Shown: positions 30,066-38,786 of the stretch, piece after piece
Layout: each line of letters starts with the position of its first letter
Position numbering within the stretch: the first letter of the stretch is position 1
Origin: Paenibacillus soyae
GTDB lineage: Bacteria; Bacillota; Bacilli; Paenibacillales; Paenibacillaceae
Assembly (NCBI RefSeq): GCF_024623455.1
Contig: NZ_JANIPJ010000002.1
Location: forward strand, 372,001-436,000
Length of the DNA: 64,000 nt
Reading direction: 5' to 3'
Made by a program: the position numbers and the translations under genes
The notes under the pieces: generated by a model
Told to the model about the DNA's origin: nothing
Databases searched by the model: none
The model's input: the letters and a program-made list of their open reading frames with translations, nothing else

Positions 30066-30340
30066 AAACGCAAAAAACTCCCGTCCAACATGGGACGAGA
30101 GCATGAACTCACGTGGTGCCACCCAACTTCCGGCCGTCCGCGCACGCGCGGGAGCCGCTTCATTCGCCGTCCAAAGGACGGCAGCCGTCCTTAACGCGGA
30201 CGTTACGCCATGCCCTTACCGCCGCCTCTCGGCCGGCTCGAACACGGTGCCTCCCGGACCATCTTCCAGCTTCGTCCCTTGCCGGCTTTCACCGCCCTGC
30301 CCGGCTCTCTGCGAAGGGTGCTCCGCTGTACTCATCCATT
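30066..30340 (-). promoter_or_regulatory. T-box leader of metG (methionine specifier)
   Basis: Untranslated leader that senses uncharged tRNA-Met. On the minus strand, in order: stem I with an AGAGAG motif, a specifier candidate ATG at 30262-30260 in GGAAGATGGTCC, a stem III with CGTTAAGGACG, the T-box core GGGTGGCACCACGTG (about 30111-30125), and a terminator hairpin CTCTCGTCCC/GGACGGGAG with a T run (30072-30101). The specifier placement is by eye. Confidence 0.88.
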
Positions 30341-30363
30341 CATTGGCTGTTGCTATTTCCTAA

Positions 30364-30393
30364 AATATAACGAATTCGTTCCCCCGATGTCAA
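30364..30393 (-). promoter_or_regulatory. Sigma-A promoter of metG
   Basis: TTGACA, 18 bases, TATATT on the minus strand, just upstream of T-box stem I. The -35 overlaps the last bases of yidD. Confidence 0.7.
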
Positions 30394-30638
30394 GGCAGCT
30401 TCTCCGGTACGGGATCATAGCCCCCGGGATGGAACGGATGGCATTTGGCAATCCGCCTCGCGGCTAGCCAAGCTCCCTTCCCCGCCCCATGGCGTTCAAT
30501 CGCCTCCAGCGCGTAGGCCGAGCAGGTGGGATAGAAGCGGCAGGTCGGCGGCTTCAAAGGAGAAATGACCTTCCGGTACATATGAATCGGCGCTTTCGCG
30601 ACTCTCTTCAGCACGGTGCTGCTTGATCGCTCCGTCAC
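30390..30638 (-). CDS. yidD: Membrane protein insertion efficiency factor YidD
   Basis: 82 residues with the family pattern [34 protein letters not shown] in outline and [14 protein letters not shown] near the end, including the conserved cysteines. Thought to act at the membrane near YidC. The GTG start at 30638 overlaps the zur stop as GTGA, so it is probably translated by coupling. A longer frame to 30680 is not conserved. Pairing with zur rather than with rpmH-rnpA-yidC is noteworthy but known in Firmicutes. Confidence 0.92.
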   Translation of the reverse strand: MTERSSSTVLKRVAKAPIHMYRKVISPLKPPTCRFYPTCSAYALEAIERHGAGKGAWLAARRIAKCHPFHPGGYDPVPEKLP

Positions 30639-31072
30639 GACGGGCTCGCGGCCGATTCTTCCTGGGCGCAATCCTTGCAATAGCCGAACACCTCGAATTT
30701 ATGCTTCACGACGCGGAAGTCCTGGGGCACCGCCGTCTGCTCCATCGGGCAGAAAGTGATCGGATACGTATGCCCGCATTGCAGGCAAATCATATGATGA
30801 TGGTGATGCTCTTCCCGGCAGTGAAGCTTAAACTTCACTCCCTCTTCGAACATAACCTGCTCTAGCACGCCTAGCTCCTCCATGACCCGCAGGTTCCGAT
30901 ATACGGTATCGAAGCTGAGGCCGGAATACGTTTTTCCCATATATTCATAGACATCCTTCGGCGACAGGTAACCCGGCGTGTCGGCGAACAGCTTGGCAAG
31001 CGTCTTTCGTTGATCCGTCACGCGCAGGCCCCGATTCGACATTCGCCCGACGATTTCTTCTACTGTATGCAT
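30635..31072 (-). CDS. zur: Zinc uptake regulator Zur (Fur family)
   Basis: 145 residues, the same length as B. subtilis Zur. Winged-helix domain with [18 protein letters not shown] and [21 protein letters not shown]; a His-rich [15 protein letters not shown]; structural zinc cysteines C96, C99, C132 and C135. The Zur assignment (not Fur or PerR) rests on the shared stretches HHHHHxICLxCG and [10 protein letters not shown], and on the nearby zinc transporter with a Zur box. It represses zinc uptake when zinc is plentiful. Confidence 0.88.
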   Translation of the reverse strand: MHTVEEIVGRMSNRGLRVTDQRKTLAKLFADTPGYLSPKDVYEYMGKTYSGLSFDTVYRNLRVMEELGVLEQVMFEEGVKFKLHCREEHHHHHMICLQCGHTYPITFCPMEQTAVPQDFRVVKHKFEVFGYCKDCAQEESAASPS

Positions 31073-31145
31073 GGCCGATCCTCCGAAAAAAATAAGATTC
31101 TCTTCTCATAATGCCGAAAAAAGGAGCTCTCGTCAATGAGAGCCC

Positions 31146-31376
31146 CTAACCGTTCAACTTCATATTCACGACGAAGGCCGCGCACATCCCCGCGAACAGA
31201 AGGACGGAGACCGCCGCCAGCACGTTCCTTCGGCGCGTCAATACGGCCATTCGCTCCGCGGATACCTCCTGGAGCTTCCCGATCGTAACCGCCCTCTGCA
31301 TGAACAGGCAGACGATAAGCGCCGCAACAAACAACATATTCACAACAAACCAAACCGCTGTCCAGAACAAATCCAT
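31146..31376 (-). CDS. Hypothetical small membrane protein
   Basis: 76 residues with two transmembrane helices (about 5-26 and 50-70) joined by a basic loop containing RMAVLTRRRN. No family recognised. It lies between zur and another small membrane protein, eight bases after the latter; the two are probably co-transcribed. Confidence 0.65.
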   Translation of the reverse strand: MDLFWTAVWFVVNMLFVAALIVCLFMQRAVTIGKLQEVSAERMAVLTRRRNVLAAVSVLLFAGMCAAFVVNMKLNG

Positions 31377-31383
31377 ACCTCCG

Positions 31384-31584
31384 CTATACGTACCATTTGT
31401 TCAAGATGAACATAAACACGCTGAAGCTTACGATCGCTCCCGCGAAGCAAAACCAGCCGAACTTAAATTTTTGCTGGAACATCCGGAGAATGCCCAGGCT
31501 GAGCAAGCCGAAAATGAGCAAAAGAAAAACGACGCCGAGTATAAATAACGAAGCAGATACGCTGCTTACATCTACCAACGACAC
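31384..31584 (-). CDS. Hypothetical small membrane protein
   Basis: About 66 residues with two hydrophobic segments (about residues 8-30 and 42-62). The start is taken as GTG 31584 because AAGGGGTG lies seven bases upstream; a longer frame to 31623 has no site. No family recognised. Confidence 0.62.
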   Translation of the reverse strand: MSLVDVSSVSASLFILGVVFLLLIFGLLSLGILRMFQQKFKFGWFCFAGAIVSFSVFMFILNKWYV

Positions 31585-31745
31585 AAAACGACACCCCTTA
31601 TGGACACGATAGGTACACTTCACTAGCCATTATAAGGGAAGCCTTGTCCATTATCCAGCCGTAGGGCGTAATAAATACGGTCGATTTCGTGACAAAACGC
31701 CGATCGGGCAGGAAACAATCGCTGCACCCTGCCGAGCCGCCGTCA

Positions 31746-32171
31746 TTACCAATGTATCGTATGCTCATGAAACGCGCGGCTCCCCGCCCGTTTGCGAAGC
31801 TTCACATGCAAGGTGCCTTCCTTAACGCTCGCCCGGCAAACCTTCGGCTTGACCAGCTTCGGCAGCTTGATCAGCTCATGCTTGCCGCCGGGCAGCCCTT
31901 CGACGCGAACGGCGTCCTCCCTCACGAATAAGCGCAAGGCGCCATAATCCGTTCCGGGCGGAAGCTTCAGCGTGACTCCGATATATTGTTTCGATTCCGT
32001 CGCGCGGGCGGCGCCGGTTCCCGTTATGCGTCCGGCGATTTCGGGCAGCGACTTGGTCATCATTCGCCTGACGAACTTCTCCACCCAATCCGGCTCCCGC
32101 AGCACCTCGAAGCCTCTCGGCAGCTGCTGCCCCTCCATCCATCGCTCCAGATCATCCCAATTCGAAGACAT
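31746..32171 (-). CDS. Hsp20/alpha-crystallin-like protein
   Basis: 141 residues. The C-terminal 85 residues have the beta-sandwich spacing of small heat-shock proteins (IGVTLKLPPGTDYGALRLFVREDAVRVEG in outline, then a LHVKLRKR strand). The N-terminus WDDLERWMEGQQLP is not recognised. GGTGGTG precedes ATG 32171. It is divergent from the gerP operon; B. subtilis has Hsp20-like coat/germination proteins (CotM, GerT) expressed late, so a spore-coat role is a reasonable inference. A near sigma-K -10 CATATGCTG lies upstream. Confidence 0.72.
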   Translation of the reverse strand: MSSNWDDLERWMEGQQLPRGFEVLREPDWVEKFVRRMMTKSLPEIAGRITGTGAARATESKQYIGVTLKLPPGTDYGALRLFVREDAVRVEGLPGGKHELIKLPKLVKPKVCRASVKEGTLHVKLRKRAGSRAFHEHTIHW

Positions 32172-32248
32172 ATCGCGTTCACCACCTTCTACAGCGTCCC
32201 CAATCAGCATATGCGAATGCCTAGCAATAGGATACATTCCGCCAAGTC

Positions 32249-32275
32249 ACCACTGGGCGAATGCCGCATAGACTA
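32249..32275 (+). promoter_or_regulatory. Sigma-K promoter of the gerP operon
   Basis: AC, 16 bases, CATAGACTA: an exact match to the sigma-K pattern AC-N16/17-CATANNNTA. The gerP operon of Bacillus is known to be sigma-K dependent. The predicted transcript begins about 30 bases before gerPA. Confidence 0.8.
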
Positions 32276-32310
32276 TAGGAGAAACGATTATGATTTGGGA
32301 GTGATACGCT

Positions 32311-32544
32311 ATGCCGGCCGTCGTCGGTTTTGTCAAAGTCGTAAGTGTAGGTTCCGGCTCCATCGTGCAATTCGGCGATACGCTTCAAGCGTCGCCTTCC
32401 AGCAACTCCAAAACCTATGCGGGCTCCGGCTCCTTCTTGACCGGCAGCCTGACGAATTCCAATAATGCCGTCAGCGCCACCAACTCGCTCGACCCGGATC
32501 TTCAGGACAACGTGAACGTGCCGAACGGAGCGAACATCGTATGA
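32311..32544 (+). CDS. gerPA: Spore germination protein GerPA (GerPA/GerPF family)
   Basis: 77 residues beginning MPAVVGFVKVVSVGSGSIVQFGD, the GerPA/GerPF type, rich in Ser/Asn/Gly with DPDLQDN near the end. The GerP proteins lie in the spore coat and are needed for germinants to pass to inner receptors. First gene of the operon, therefore called gerPA rather than gerPF. Its stop overlaps the gerPB start (ATGA). Confidence 0.85.
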   Translation: MPAVVGFVKVVSVGSGSIVQFGDTLQASPSSNSKTYAGSGSFLTGSLTNSNNAVSATNSLDPDLQDNVNVPNGANIV

Positions 32545-32744
32545 GCCTGACGATCTATCAGACCATTACGATCAAGCAATTGCGCGTGGACAGCGTATCG
32601 AACAGCTCGGTTCTGCAGGTAGGCAGCTCCGGTTCGATCCGTTCGTTATCCCAGCTATACAACACCGGCGGATTCACGGAGCCCGCTCCCCAGCTTGGGG
32701 GAGACAATCCGTTGTCCTTCGTGCCGCTGCCGAACCCCGCGTAG
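32541..32744 (+). CDS. gerPB: Spore germination protein GerPB
   Basis: 67 residues: IYQTITIKQLRVDSVSNSSVLQVGSSG then LSQLYNTGGFTEPAPQL, very close in pattern to Bacillus GerPB. Starts in the gerPA stop. The SSVLQVG core is shared with the other small GerP proteins. Confidence 0.9.
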   Translation: MSLTIYQTITIKQLRVDSVSNSSVLQVGSSGSIRSLSQLYNTGGFTEPAPQLGGDNPLSFVPLPNPA

Positions 32745-32784
32745 ATCCGCCAATGCCGCCGGCGAATGAGAGGAGCGTGCCAAG

Positions 32785-33468
32785 ATGAAAGACGATAACC
32801 AGCTCTCGCCCTGGGAGGTTTGGTCCTATCAAGTGCAGCAAAAGCTCAAATCGCAAGACGAACGGATCGCGGCGCTTGAAGCTGCGCTTCGGGAGCTGAC
32901 CGCCCGTCTGAAGAAGCTGGAGGAGAAACCGAAGTATACGATCGAGAACATTCAGTATCACTTCGATCAGCTGAAGGTCGAGAAATTGGAGGGCACGCTC
33001 AACATCGGGATGTCCGCTCCCGAACTCGAAGCGGCGAATAACGGGGAAAACGAGAACGGGGAATCCACGCAAAATGTCGATCAGCTGTCCGTCGGCGAGG
33101 GCAACGTCTTCCCGGCGGCCGATCCCATCGATGCGCAGCCGGACGCCGCATACCAAGATGTAATGGGCAGACTTGAACGCTTCCTGGAATCGGAAGCGAA
33201 CCAGCTTATTCTGAACCAAGAGCAAACATTGGAGCTGCCGCTGGATCCGCATCATCGGCGGATTATTATTGAAGATATCCGCAAGCAATTGCCGCCGCGC
33301 ATTCAATTCTACATGCAGGCGAATCAGCAAGGCGGGCAAGACCCGTCGTTGCTATATCCCGATCTGATGACCGAACGCGTCTATGCCAAAACGAGGAGAG
33401 ACGCGGAAACGGCCATTTGCGCCTATCTCCAAAGGCTGAAGTCGGGAAATCCGAGTAACGGAGGATAA
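32785..33468 (+). CDS. gerPC: Spore germination protein GerPC
   Basis: 227 residues, the largest GerP protein. N-terminal coiled coil (about residues 12-52), then YTIENIQYHFDQLKVEKLEGTLNIG, a conserved block, an acidic/Asn-rich linker, and a helical C-terminal domain. GerPC contributes to coat localisation of the GerP group. Lies 40 bases after gerPB with a GGAG site. Confidence 0.9.
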   Translation: MKDDNQLSPWEVWSYQVQQKLKSQDERIAALEAALRELTARLKKLEEKPKYTIENIQYHFDQLKVEKLEGTLNIGMSAPELEAANNGENENGESTQNVDQLSVGEGNVFPAADPIDAQPDAAYQDVMGRLERFLESEANQLILNQEQTLELPLDPHHRRIIIEDIRKQLPPRIQFYMQANQQGGQDPSLLYPDLMTERVYAKTRRDAETAICAYLQRLKSGNPSNGG

Positions 33469-33472
33469 ACGC

Positions 33473-33697
33473 ATGATCCGATTTCATGTGACGAACCACT
33501 CGCTCGCCGTCGGTCAAATCGAAGTGCTTGGCGTATCGAGCGCCTCCATGCTGCAAGTCGGCGATACCGACAACGTCATGCTGTATTCGATGTTCGACAC
33601 CCCCCCGGAGTCGGTCATCGTAGGTCCGCTCGCGCCGTTCCCGTCGCCGGAAGGCGCCGATACCGCAATAGGCGAGTCGAATGTCCAAGATGACTAG
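33473..33697 (+). CDS. gerPD: Spore germination protein GerPD
   Basis: 74 residues: FHVTNHSLAVGQIEVLGVSSASMLQVGDTD followed by FDTPPESVIVGPLAPFPSPE, the GerPD pattern. It starts five bases after the gerPC stop and overlaps gerPE by 17 bases. Confidence 0.9.
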   Translation: MIRFHVTNHSLAVGQIEVLGVSSASMLQVGDTDNVMLYSMFDTPPESVIVGPLAPFPSPEGADTAIGESNVQDD

Positions 33698-34130
33698 CGC
33701 CTCGTTTCCGCCGCGCACCTCCCAGGTTGGCGTGTTATGCATCATCAGCGCGGCGTCGGCGGCAGCCGTGCAGCTTGGAGACCGGGGGGAGACTCGGGCG
33801 AAGCTGCGCGCGCTCGCCGTGCAGCGCCAAGAAGACCACACCGAATCCGGAAACGTTTATTTCGAATCGTATCCGCTTTTCAGAAGACCCTATCCCGTTC
33901 TGCGCGATCCGGTTGCCGAGTCCGGAGCGCTTATTGAAACCCGATTCGAGAACGCGGAGCCTTGCATTCGCGTCGGATGCATCCGCATCATCGCCGCGGG
34001 CAACGCGTCCAGCGTGCAGATCGGCAACGGCAAGCTGGTCAGCGGCGATTCGAGAATCAAGCATATCCGGCAATATCCGAAGCAGCAGCCGGACGGGCAG
34101 TCGCCCGATGGGCAGGATAAGGAGACGTAG
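33681..34130 (+). CDS. gerPE: Spore germination protein GerPE
   Basis: 149 residues made of two related halves: SAASAAAVQLGDRG near residue 25 with ALAVQRQ after it, and AAGNASSVQIGNG near residue 113 followed by SRIKHIRQYP. This matches GerPE. Last gene of the operon; a terminator follows and no gerPF gene is found. Confidence 0.88.
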   Translation: MSKMTSASFPPRTSQVGVLCIISAASAAAVQLGDRGETRAKLRALAVQRQEDHTESGNVYFESYPLFRRPYPVLRDPVAESGALIETRFENAEPCIRVGCIRIIAAGNASSVQIGNGKLVSGDSRIKHIRQYPKQQPDGQSPDGQDKET

Positions 34131-34149
34131 CGCAAGCCGATAACACGAA

Positions 34150-34197
34150 AAAAGGCTGCCTGCTTCCACGGTTCATCCGCGGAGGCAAGCAGCCTTC
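34150..34197. terminator. Bidirectional terminator between gerPE and the GH15 gene
   Basis: Long hairpin with arms AAGGCTGCCTGCTTCC and GGAGGCAAGCAGCCTT, an A tract on the left and CGTTTATT on the right. Confidence 0.85.
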
Positions 34198-34205
34198 GTT
34201 TATTC

Positions 34206-36179
34206 TTATCTTGCTTTGCCGCCGCAAAGCTCCCTGTACTTCGCCGCGTATTTGCTAACGCTTTGCACCATGGTCGCGTGCGACCATGTCAGAGGGGCTA
34301 CGGATAACGGCGACCCGTCGTACGGGTTCAGCTGCTCCGGCAGCATGCCGCTTTGGAGCGCGTGACCCGCGACCCATTCAAGCGTTCGCCGCGGACCCTC
34401 GAGATCCTCGAGCGATTGCGCGGAGTCGATCTCGAAGTTCGCGACCCATAGGGTACATATAATCCAAGGGTTTCCAGGCACTTTGTCGATATCTCCGGAT
34501 TGCTGGAAATAATAATCGTTCGTGTACCTTGCGACGCCCCCGACTTCCGTCTTCACCCCTAATCCTTCCTTGATCGCGTTCATCGTGCTCACGACGCGGA
34601 AGTCGTCCACCGGCAGGACGCCGAATTCAAGCACGCCGAACAGGCTGCTCTCGAGCGTCATATCCTTCACCCAACGGTTATCCTTCTGGATGAGACCGCG
34701 CGCGAATCTTCCGTTTTCCTCATCCCAGAGATGAGTCAGCATGCCTCGCTTGACCGATCCTGCGACTTCCTTGTAATGATCGCTTCGCTCATAATCTCCG
34801 AAGAGGTCCGTGAAGAACGCGGCAGCCATAAGTCCTCCGTAGACCGAAGCCGCCGTGTACGTCCAGATGCCGTACCGCTCCTCCCATAGATCATAGCTCG
34901 GCTTCGGCAGCGACAGCGCGGTCTCGACGTATTCGCTTAGGAAGGTAGCCGATTTGCGGATGAGATTGCTATATAACGACTGAGGGAGCTCAATCACGCC
35001 ATTGCGGCTGTAATCCCGCCAAAGAGCGAACAATACGAGCGCCGTCTCATCCTCTTGAATAGGCAGCCGCTTGCTGCCCTGCACGATATACGGATGCCAG
35101 CTGGAGCCGACCGTTCCATCCGGATTGTATTTGTGATAGAGATAGCCTCCCGGAGCAAGAGCCGCGGCGCAGAAGTGGAAGAACGGCGCAATGACGCTCT
35201 GATAGCCGGCCATGGACATCGCCTCCGCGATCAAGGCGCCGTCTCTCGGCCACATATAGCTGTAATGGTCCCGGTTATACTGCAGGATATCCGTATCGTT
35301 AGCGGCTAGAATCGCCCCTCTCTCGTCGACTTGCGTCCGGACGAGCAGCAAGCTTTGCCGGAACAGCTTGACGACGCCCGGCGGCAGATCCCCGAGATCG
35401 GTTTCCGCTCTGCGCAGCCAATGATTCCAGTACACCACCATGCGGCTGAGAAGCTTCTCTGGATGGCTTTCCTGAACGTACTGGTCGAGCTCCTTGACTT
35501 CCTCCAGATTTTTGCCGATCGACATCCAATAATAAAAGGTTTTCTCGGAATACCCGTCGACCTTCGAGCGGAAGCTGATCGTGCTGTCGACGGAGCCCTG
35601 GGCAATCGTGTTGCCCATGAGCACCCCGTCTTCCGCGTCTCGCCACGTCCCTTCGGCCGATTGGAACCGCTTGATGCCGGTCGAATACTGCATCATGCCG
35701 CCTTCATCGGAGAAGCCGTTGAACATGAAATAATTCGACCGCTTATAATGATAAAGCGTATGATTGTCCGGATAATAAACCGCCGTGTCTCCGACCTCGG
35801 AGCCCTCGATCATCAGATCCTGGTGGAAGAACAGCCTGACTTCCTTGGCGTCGTGGCGCCTGTTGCGGACAACGACTCGTTTAATATAAATGCATTCGCG
35901 CTGATGAATGCCGTCGTTCATGTATAGCTCGACGCCCAGTCCCTCATGCCGGGCCGTGATGTTCGTGACGAGGGAATCCTCGATATAGTCGAGCTCAAAC
36001 CGCCATCCCGGCTCATCCAGCCAAGAGAACACGCCATCCACCCAAATGCCGAAGCGGCAATAATGGCCTCCGACGTGATTGAGCTGGCCTACGAACGGAT
36101 AATAAATATCGCGGATGAAGCAATGCTGATCCAGATTGAGCAGCATCTTGCCGTTGCCGATTACGAGATGACGGGCCAT
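34206..36179 (-). CDS. Glycoside hydrolase family 15 (glucoamylase-like)
   Basis: 657 residues with no signal peptide, so cytoplasmic. An N-terminal beta-sandwich domain (about 1-250) precedes an (alpha/alpha)6 barrel. The GH15 substrate motif YMWPRDGAL (W310-D313) and a candidate catalytic base E615 in PEQLNPYDG are visible. It would release glucose from glycogen or maltodextrin ends. Its start overlaps glgA by 19 bases, so it belongs to the glycogen operon in the place where B. subtilis has glgP. Exact substrate (alpha-1,4 or 1,6 glucan, or isomalto-oligosaccharide) cannot be told. Confidence 0.88.
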   Translation of the reverse strand: MARHLVIGNGKMLLNLDQHCFIRDIYYPFVGQLNHVGGHYCRFGIWVDGVFSWLDEPGWRFELDYIEDSLVTNITARHEGLGVELYMNDGIHQRECIYIKRVVVRNRRHDAKEVRLFFHQDLMIEGSEVGDTAVYYPDNHTLYHYKRSNYFMFNGFSDEGGMMQYSTGIKRFQSAEGTWRDAEDGVLMGNTIAQGSVDSTISFRSKVDGYSEKTFYYWMSIGKNLEEVKELDQYVQESHPEKLLSRMVVYWNHWLRRAETDLGDLPPGVVKLFRQSLLLVRTQVDERGAILAANDTDILQYNRDHYSYMWPRDGALIAEAMSMAGYQSVIAPFFHFCAAALAPGGYLYHKYNPDGTVGSSWHPYIVQGSKRLPIQEDETALVLFALWRDYSRNGVIELPQSLYSNLIRKSATFLSEYVETALSLPKPSYDLWEERYGIWTYTAASVYGGLMAAAFFTDLFGDYERSDHYKEVAGSVKRGMLTHLWDEENGRFARGLIQKDNRWVKDMTLESSLFGVLEFGVLPVDDFRVVSTMNAIKEGLGVKTEVGGVARYTNDYYFQQSGDIDKVPGNPWIICTLWVANFEIDSAQSLEDLEGPRRTLEWVAGHALQSGMLPEQLNPYDGSPLSVAPLTWSHATMVQSVSKYAAKYRELCGGKAR

Positions 36180-37624
36180 GGTTCGCTCTCCTTTCGATCA
36201 GCCGACAATTGCGAGTATACGTCCATATAAGCTTTGGCGGAGCTGCTCCAGCTATAGTCCGCCCGCGCTCCGTTCTCGACGATCCGCTTCCATACCTCCT
36301 CCCGCCCGTATGCGGCCAGCGCTTTTCTTACCGTATCCAAATATTCATGCGCGTTGTAGTTAGAGAAGCTGAAGCCGTTCCCTTCACCCGTATATTCATT
36401 ATAGGCTTGGACGGTATCCCGGAGCCCTCCCGTTTCTCTAACGATCGGAACGGTACGGTAACGCAAAGAGATCAATTGGCTTAGTCCGCATGGCTCGAAC
36501 TTCGAAGGCATCGCGAACATATCGCTGCCCGCGTATATCCGTCTGGCCATGCGATCGCTATAGCCCAGCCACAAGGCCGCCTTCTCGGGATACCTGGCCG
36601 CGGCGCTCCGGAACAGCTCTTCGTAGCGCCATTCCCCCGCGCCGAGCACGACAAGCTGGACGTCCTCCTGAAGCAGCTCGTCGAGGGTGGCGGCAATCAG
36701 ATCGAAGCCCTTCTGCTCGACGAGCCGGGATACGATCCCGATCAATGGGGTGTCGGCGGACTCCCGAAGTCCCATTTCCTTCTGCAGCTCCGTTTTGTTT
36801 TTGCGCTTGCGGGACAAGGAATTCCGGTAAGGCGTATGCAGCTCGGGATCGTTCATCGGGTCGAACGACTCGGTGTCGATGCCGTTCACGATGCCGACAA
36901 GGTCGCCGGAACGGTACCTTAGCAGATCGTCTAGCCCTTCGCCATAATAAGGCGATTGAATCTCCATGGCGTACGTTCCGCTTACCGTCGTCAGCTTGTC
37001 CGCGAATACCAAGCCGCCCTTCATGCAGCTCGCGGCGCCGTGATATTCGAGCTTGTCCGGGACGAACATGTCGTCCCCGGCTCCCGTCAGCTCCTTCATC
37101 AAGTCCATGCCGAACAAGCCCTGGTACTTCAAATTGTGAATCGTAAATACGGATTTCGTATAAGCCCACGCCGGGTCGAACGCGTACCTTGTTCTCAGCA
37201 AGAAAGGGATAAGTCCTGTTTGCCAATCATGGCAATGCACGATGTTCGGATGGAACCCCATATATCGGACCGCTTCCATGACCGCGAAGCAGAAGAAGAC
37301 GAACCGTTCCGCGTCATCGTCGTAGCCATACAGCCCGCTTCGACGGAAATAATATTCGTTGTCGATCAGATAATAGGTGACGCCGTCAATTCGCGCAGCC
37401 AGCAGGCCGCAATATTGATTGCGCCAGCCGAAGCTAACCTGGAATTCCGCTAATAAGCGGAATTCCTGGAGGTATGAATCCGGAATTTCTTCATATTTGG
37501 GTAGTACGATTCTGACGTCGGCCCCCCGCGCGTTCAAGGCTTTGGGCAGCGCTCCGGCCACATCGGCGAGACCGCCTGTCTTCGCTAGAGGCACCGCTTC
37601 CGAGGTCGCAAACAGAATATTCAT
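36161..37624 (-). CDS. glgA: Glycogen synthase (ADP-glucose)
   Basis: GT5 family enzyme that extends alpha-1,4-glucan from ADP-glucose. 487 residues: KTGGLADV (K15) for ADP-glucose binding, the synthase-specific N-terminal Rossmann domain with FTIHNLKYQGLF, and the GT-B C-terminal domain with GIVSRLVEQKGFDL and PSKFEPCGLSQLISLRYRTVPIV in outline. Lies 49 bases after glgD. Confidence 0.95.
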   Translation of the reverse strand: MNILFATSEAVPLAKTGGLADVAGALPKALNARGADVRIVLPKYEEIPDSYLQEFRLLAEFQVSFGWRNQYCGLLAARIDGVTYYLIDNEYYFRRSGLYGYDDDAERFVFFCFAVMEAVRYMGFHPNIVHCHDWQTGLIPFLLRTRYAFDPAWAYTKSVFTIHNLKYQGLFGMDLMKELTGAGDDMFVPDKLEYHGAASCMKGGLVFADKLTTVSGTYAMEIQSPYYGEGLDDLLRYRSGDLVGIVNGIDTESFDPMNDPELHTPYRNSLSRKRKNKTELQKEMGLRESADTPLIGIVSRLVEQKGFDLIAATLDELLQEDVQLVVLGAGEWRYEELFRSAAARYPEKAALWLGYSDRMARRIYAGSDMFAMPSKFEPCGLSQLISLRYRTVPIVRETGGLRDTVQAYNEYTGEGNGFSFSNYNAHEYLDTVRKALAAYGREEVWKRIVENGARADYSWSSSAKAYMDVYSQLSADRKESEPWPVIS

Positions 37625-37673
37625 CTCTTACAAGCCTCCCATCCATTCGTACGGCCGATATGCCGTCTCTCTA

Positions 37674-38786
37674 TTAAATGATCTTCTTCTTGCCGGCCAG
37701 GAACGGCGTCCCGCCCGCTCCGCGAATATCGCGGTCGCTCTCCACCACAACGTCTTTGTCCAGGATGCTGTTATAGACAAAGCTGTTCTCGCTGATCTGC
37801 CCGTTCTGCATAATGATGCTGTCCTTCACGATTGCGCCTTTCTCGACATGGACGCCCCGGAACAAAACGCTGTTGATGACGGTGCCTTCGATACGGCAGC
37901 CGTTCGCGATCAGCGAGTTCGTCACCTTGGACGAGGCCGAGTACCGGGCCGGCGGCTCATCCTTCACCTTCGTGTAAATCGGACCCGGCCGGTAGAACAG
38001 CTCCTTCCATACGGCTGGCTGCAGCAGCTTCATGCTGTGCTCGTAATAGCTGGATATCGTATTCACGACGCCTAGATACCCATCGTACATATAAGCGCGC
38101 ACGTTCAGCTTGCCAAGCCTCGAGAAGATGGCATGCCGGACGAGATGATCCTGTCCTTGCGCCAGCGATGTCTCCACCAGCTCCATAAGGAGCTCTTTGC
38201 GCATGACGTACATCTCCATCGAGATAATGTCGCTGATCATGCGTCCATAATGATCCTGAATGGCCGTAATTCGGCCGTCTGCGTCCATCTTCACTTTGCG
38301 GGCTTTGCCGAACGTATGATTCGGCTCCCGCTTGCATACGACCGTAATATCCGCCCCTTGCTCTTGATGAGAACGGATCACGTCGTCGAAATCGACGTTG
38401 CAAACCATATGACTTCGCGTAATAACGACATAATCAAGCGAGGAACGCTGGAAGTAATCGCGATGCTGATAGAAATGGTACAAGTCGCCGCGGCTGATCT
38501 CCTGGATATCGTCCGTAGCAGGAGGCAGTATGAACAGCCCTCCTTGCCGGTGCTGGAGATCCCAATGCTTGCCGGAGCCCAGATGATCCATCAGCGAGCG
38601 GTATTTCGTATGCGCGAACACCGCGATTTTGTCCATGCCGGAGTTAACCAGGCTCGACAGCACGAAATCGATCAGGCGATACCTCGCGGCGAACGGGACG
38701 GTCGCCAGGCAGCGGCTCTGGGTCAATCTCTCCAGCTCGTCGGTTTCGTGAATCAAATTAATGACGCCAAGGACGTTATGCTTCAT
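37674..38786 (-). CDS. glgD: Glucose-1-phosphate adenylyltransferase subunit GlgD
   Basis: 370 residues. Related to GlgC but degenerate in the catalytic nucleotide motif: it begins with [18 protein letters not shown] instead of the GGxGxRL loop, while [13 protein letters not shown] and the C-terminal left-handed beta-helix repeats remain. GlgD is a regulatory partner that stimulates GlgC in Bacillus. Its ATG overlaps the glgC stop by four bases. Confidence 0.93.
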   Translation of the reverse strand: MKHNVLGVINLIHETDELERLTQSRCLATVPFAARYRLIDFVLSSLVNSGMDKIAVFAHTKYRSLMDHLGSGKHWDLQHRQGGLFILPPATDDIQEISRGDLYHFYQHRDYFQRSSLDYVVITRSHMVCNVDFDDVIRSHQEQGADITVVCKREPNHTFGKARKVKMDADGRITAIQDHYGRMISDIISMEMYVMRKELLMELVETSLAQGQDHLVRHAIFSRLGKLNVRAYMYDGYLGVVNTISSYYEHSMKLLQPAVWKELFYRPGPIYTKVKDEPPARYSASSKVTNSLIANGCRIEGTVINSVLFRGVHVEKGAIVKDSIIMQNGQISENSFVYNSILDKDVVVESDRDIRGAGGTPFLAGKKKII

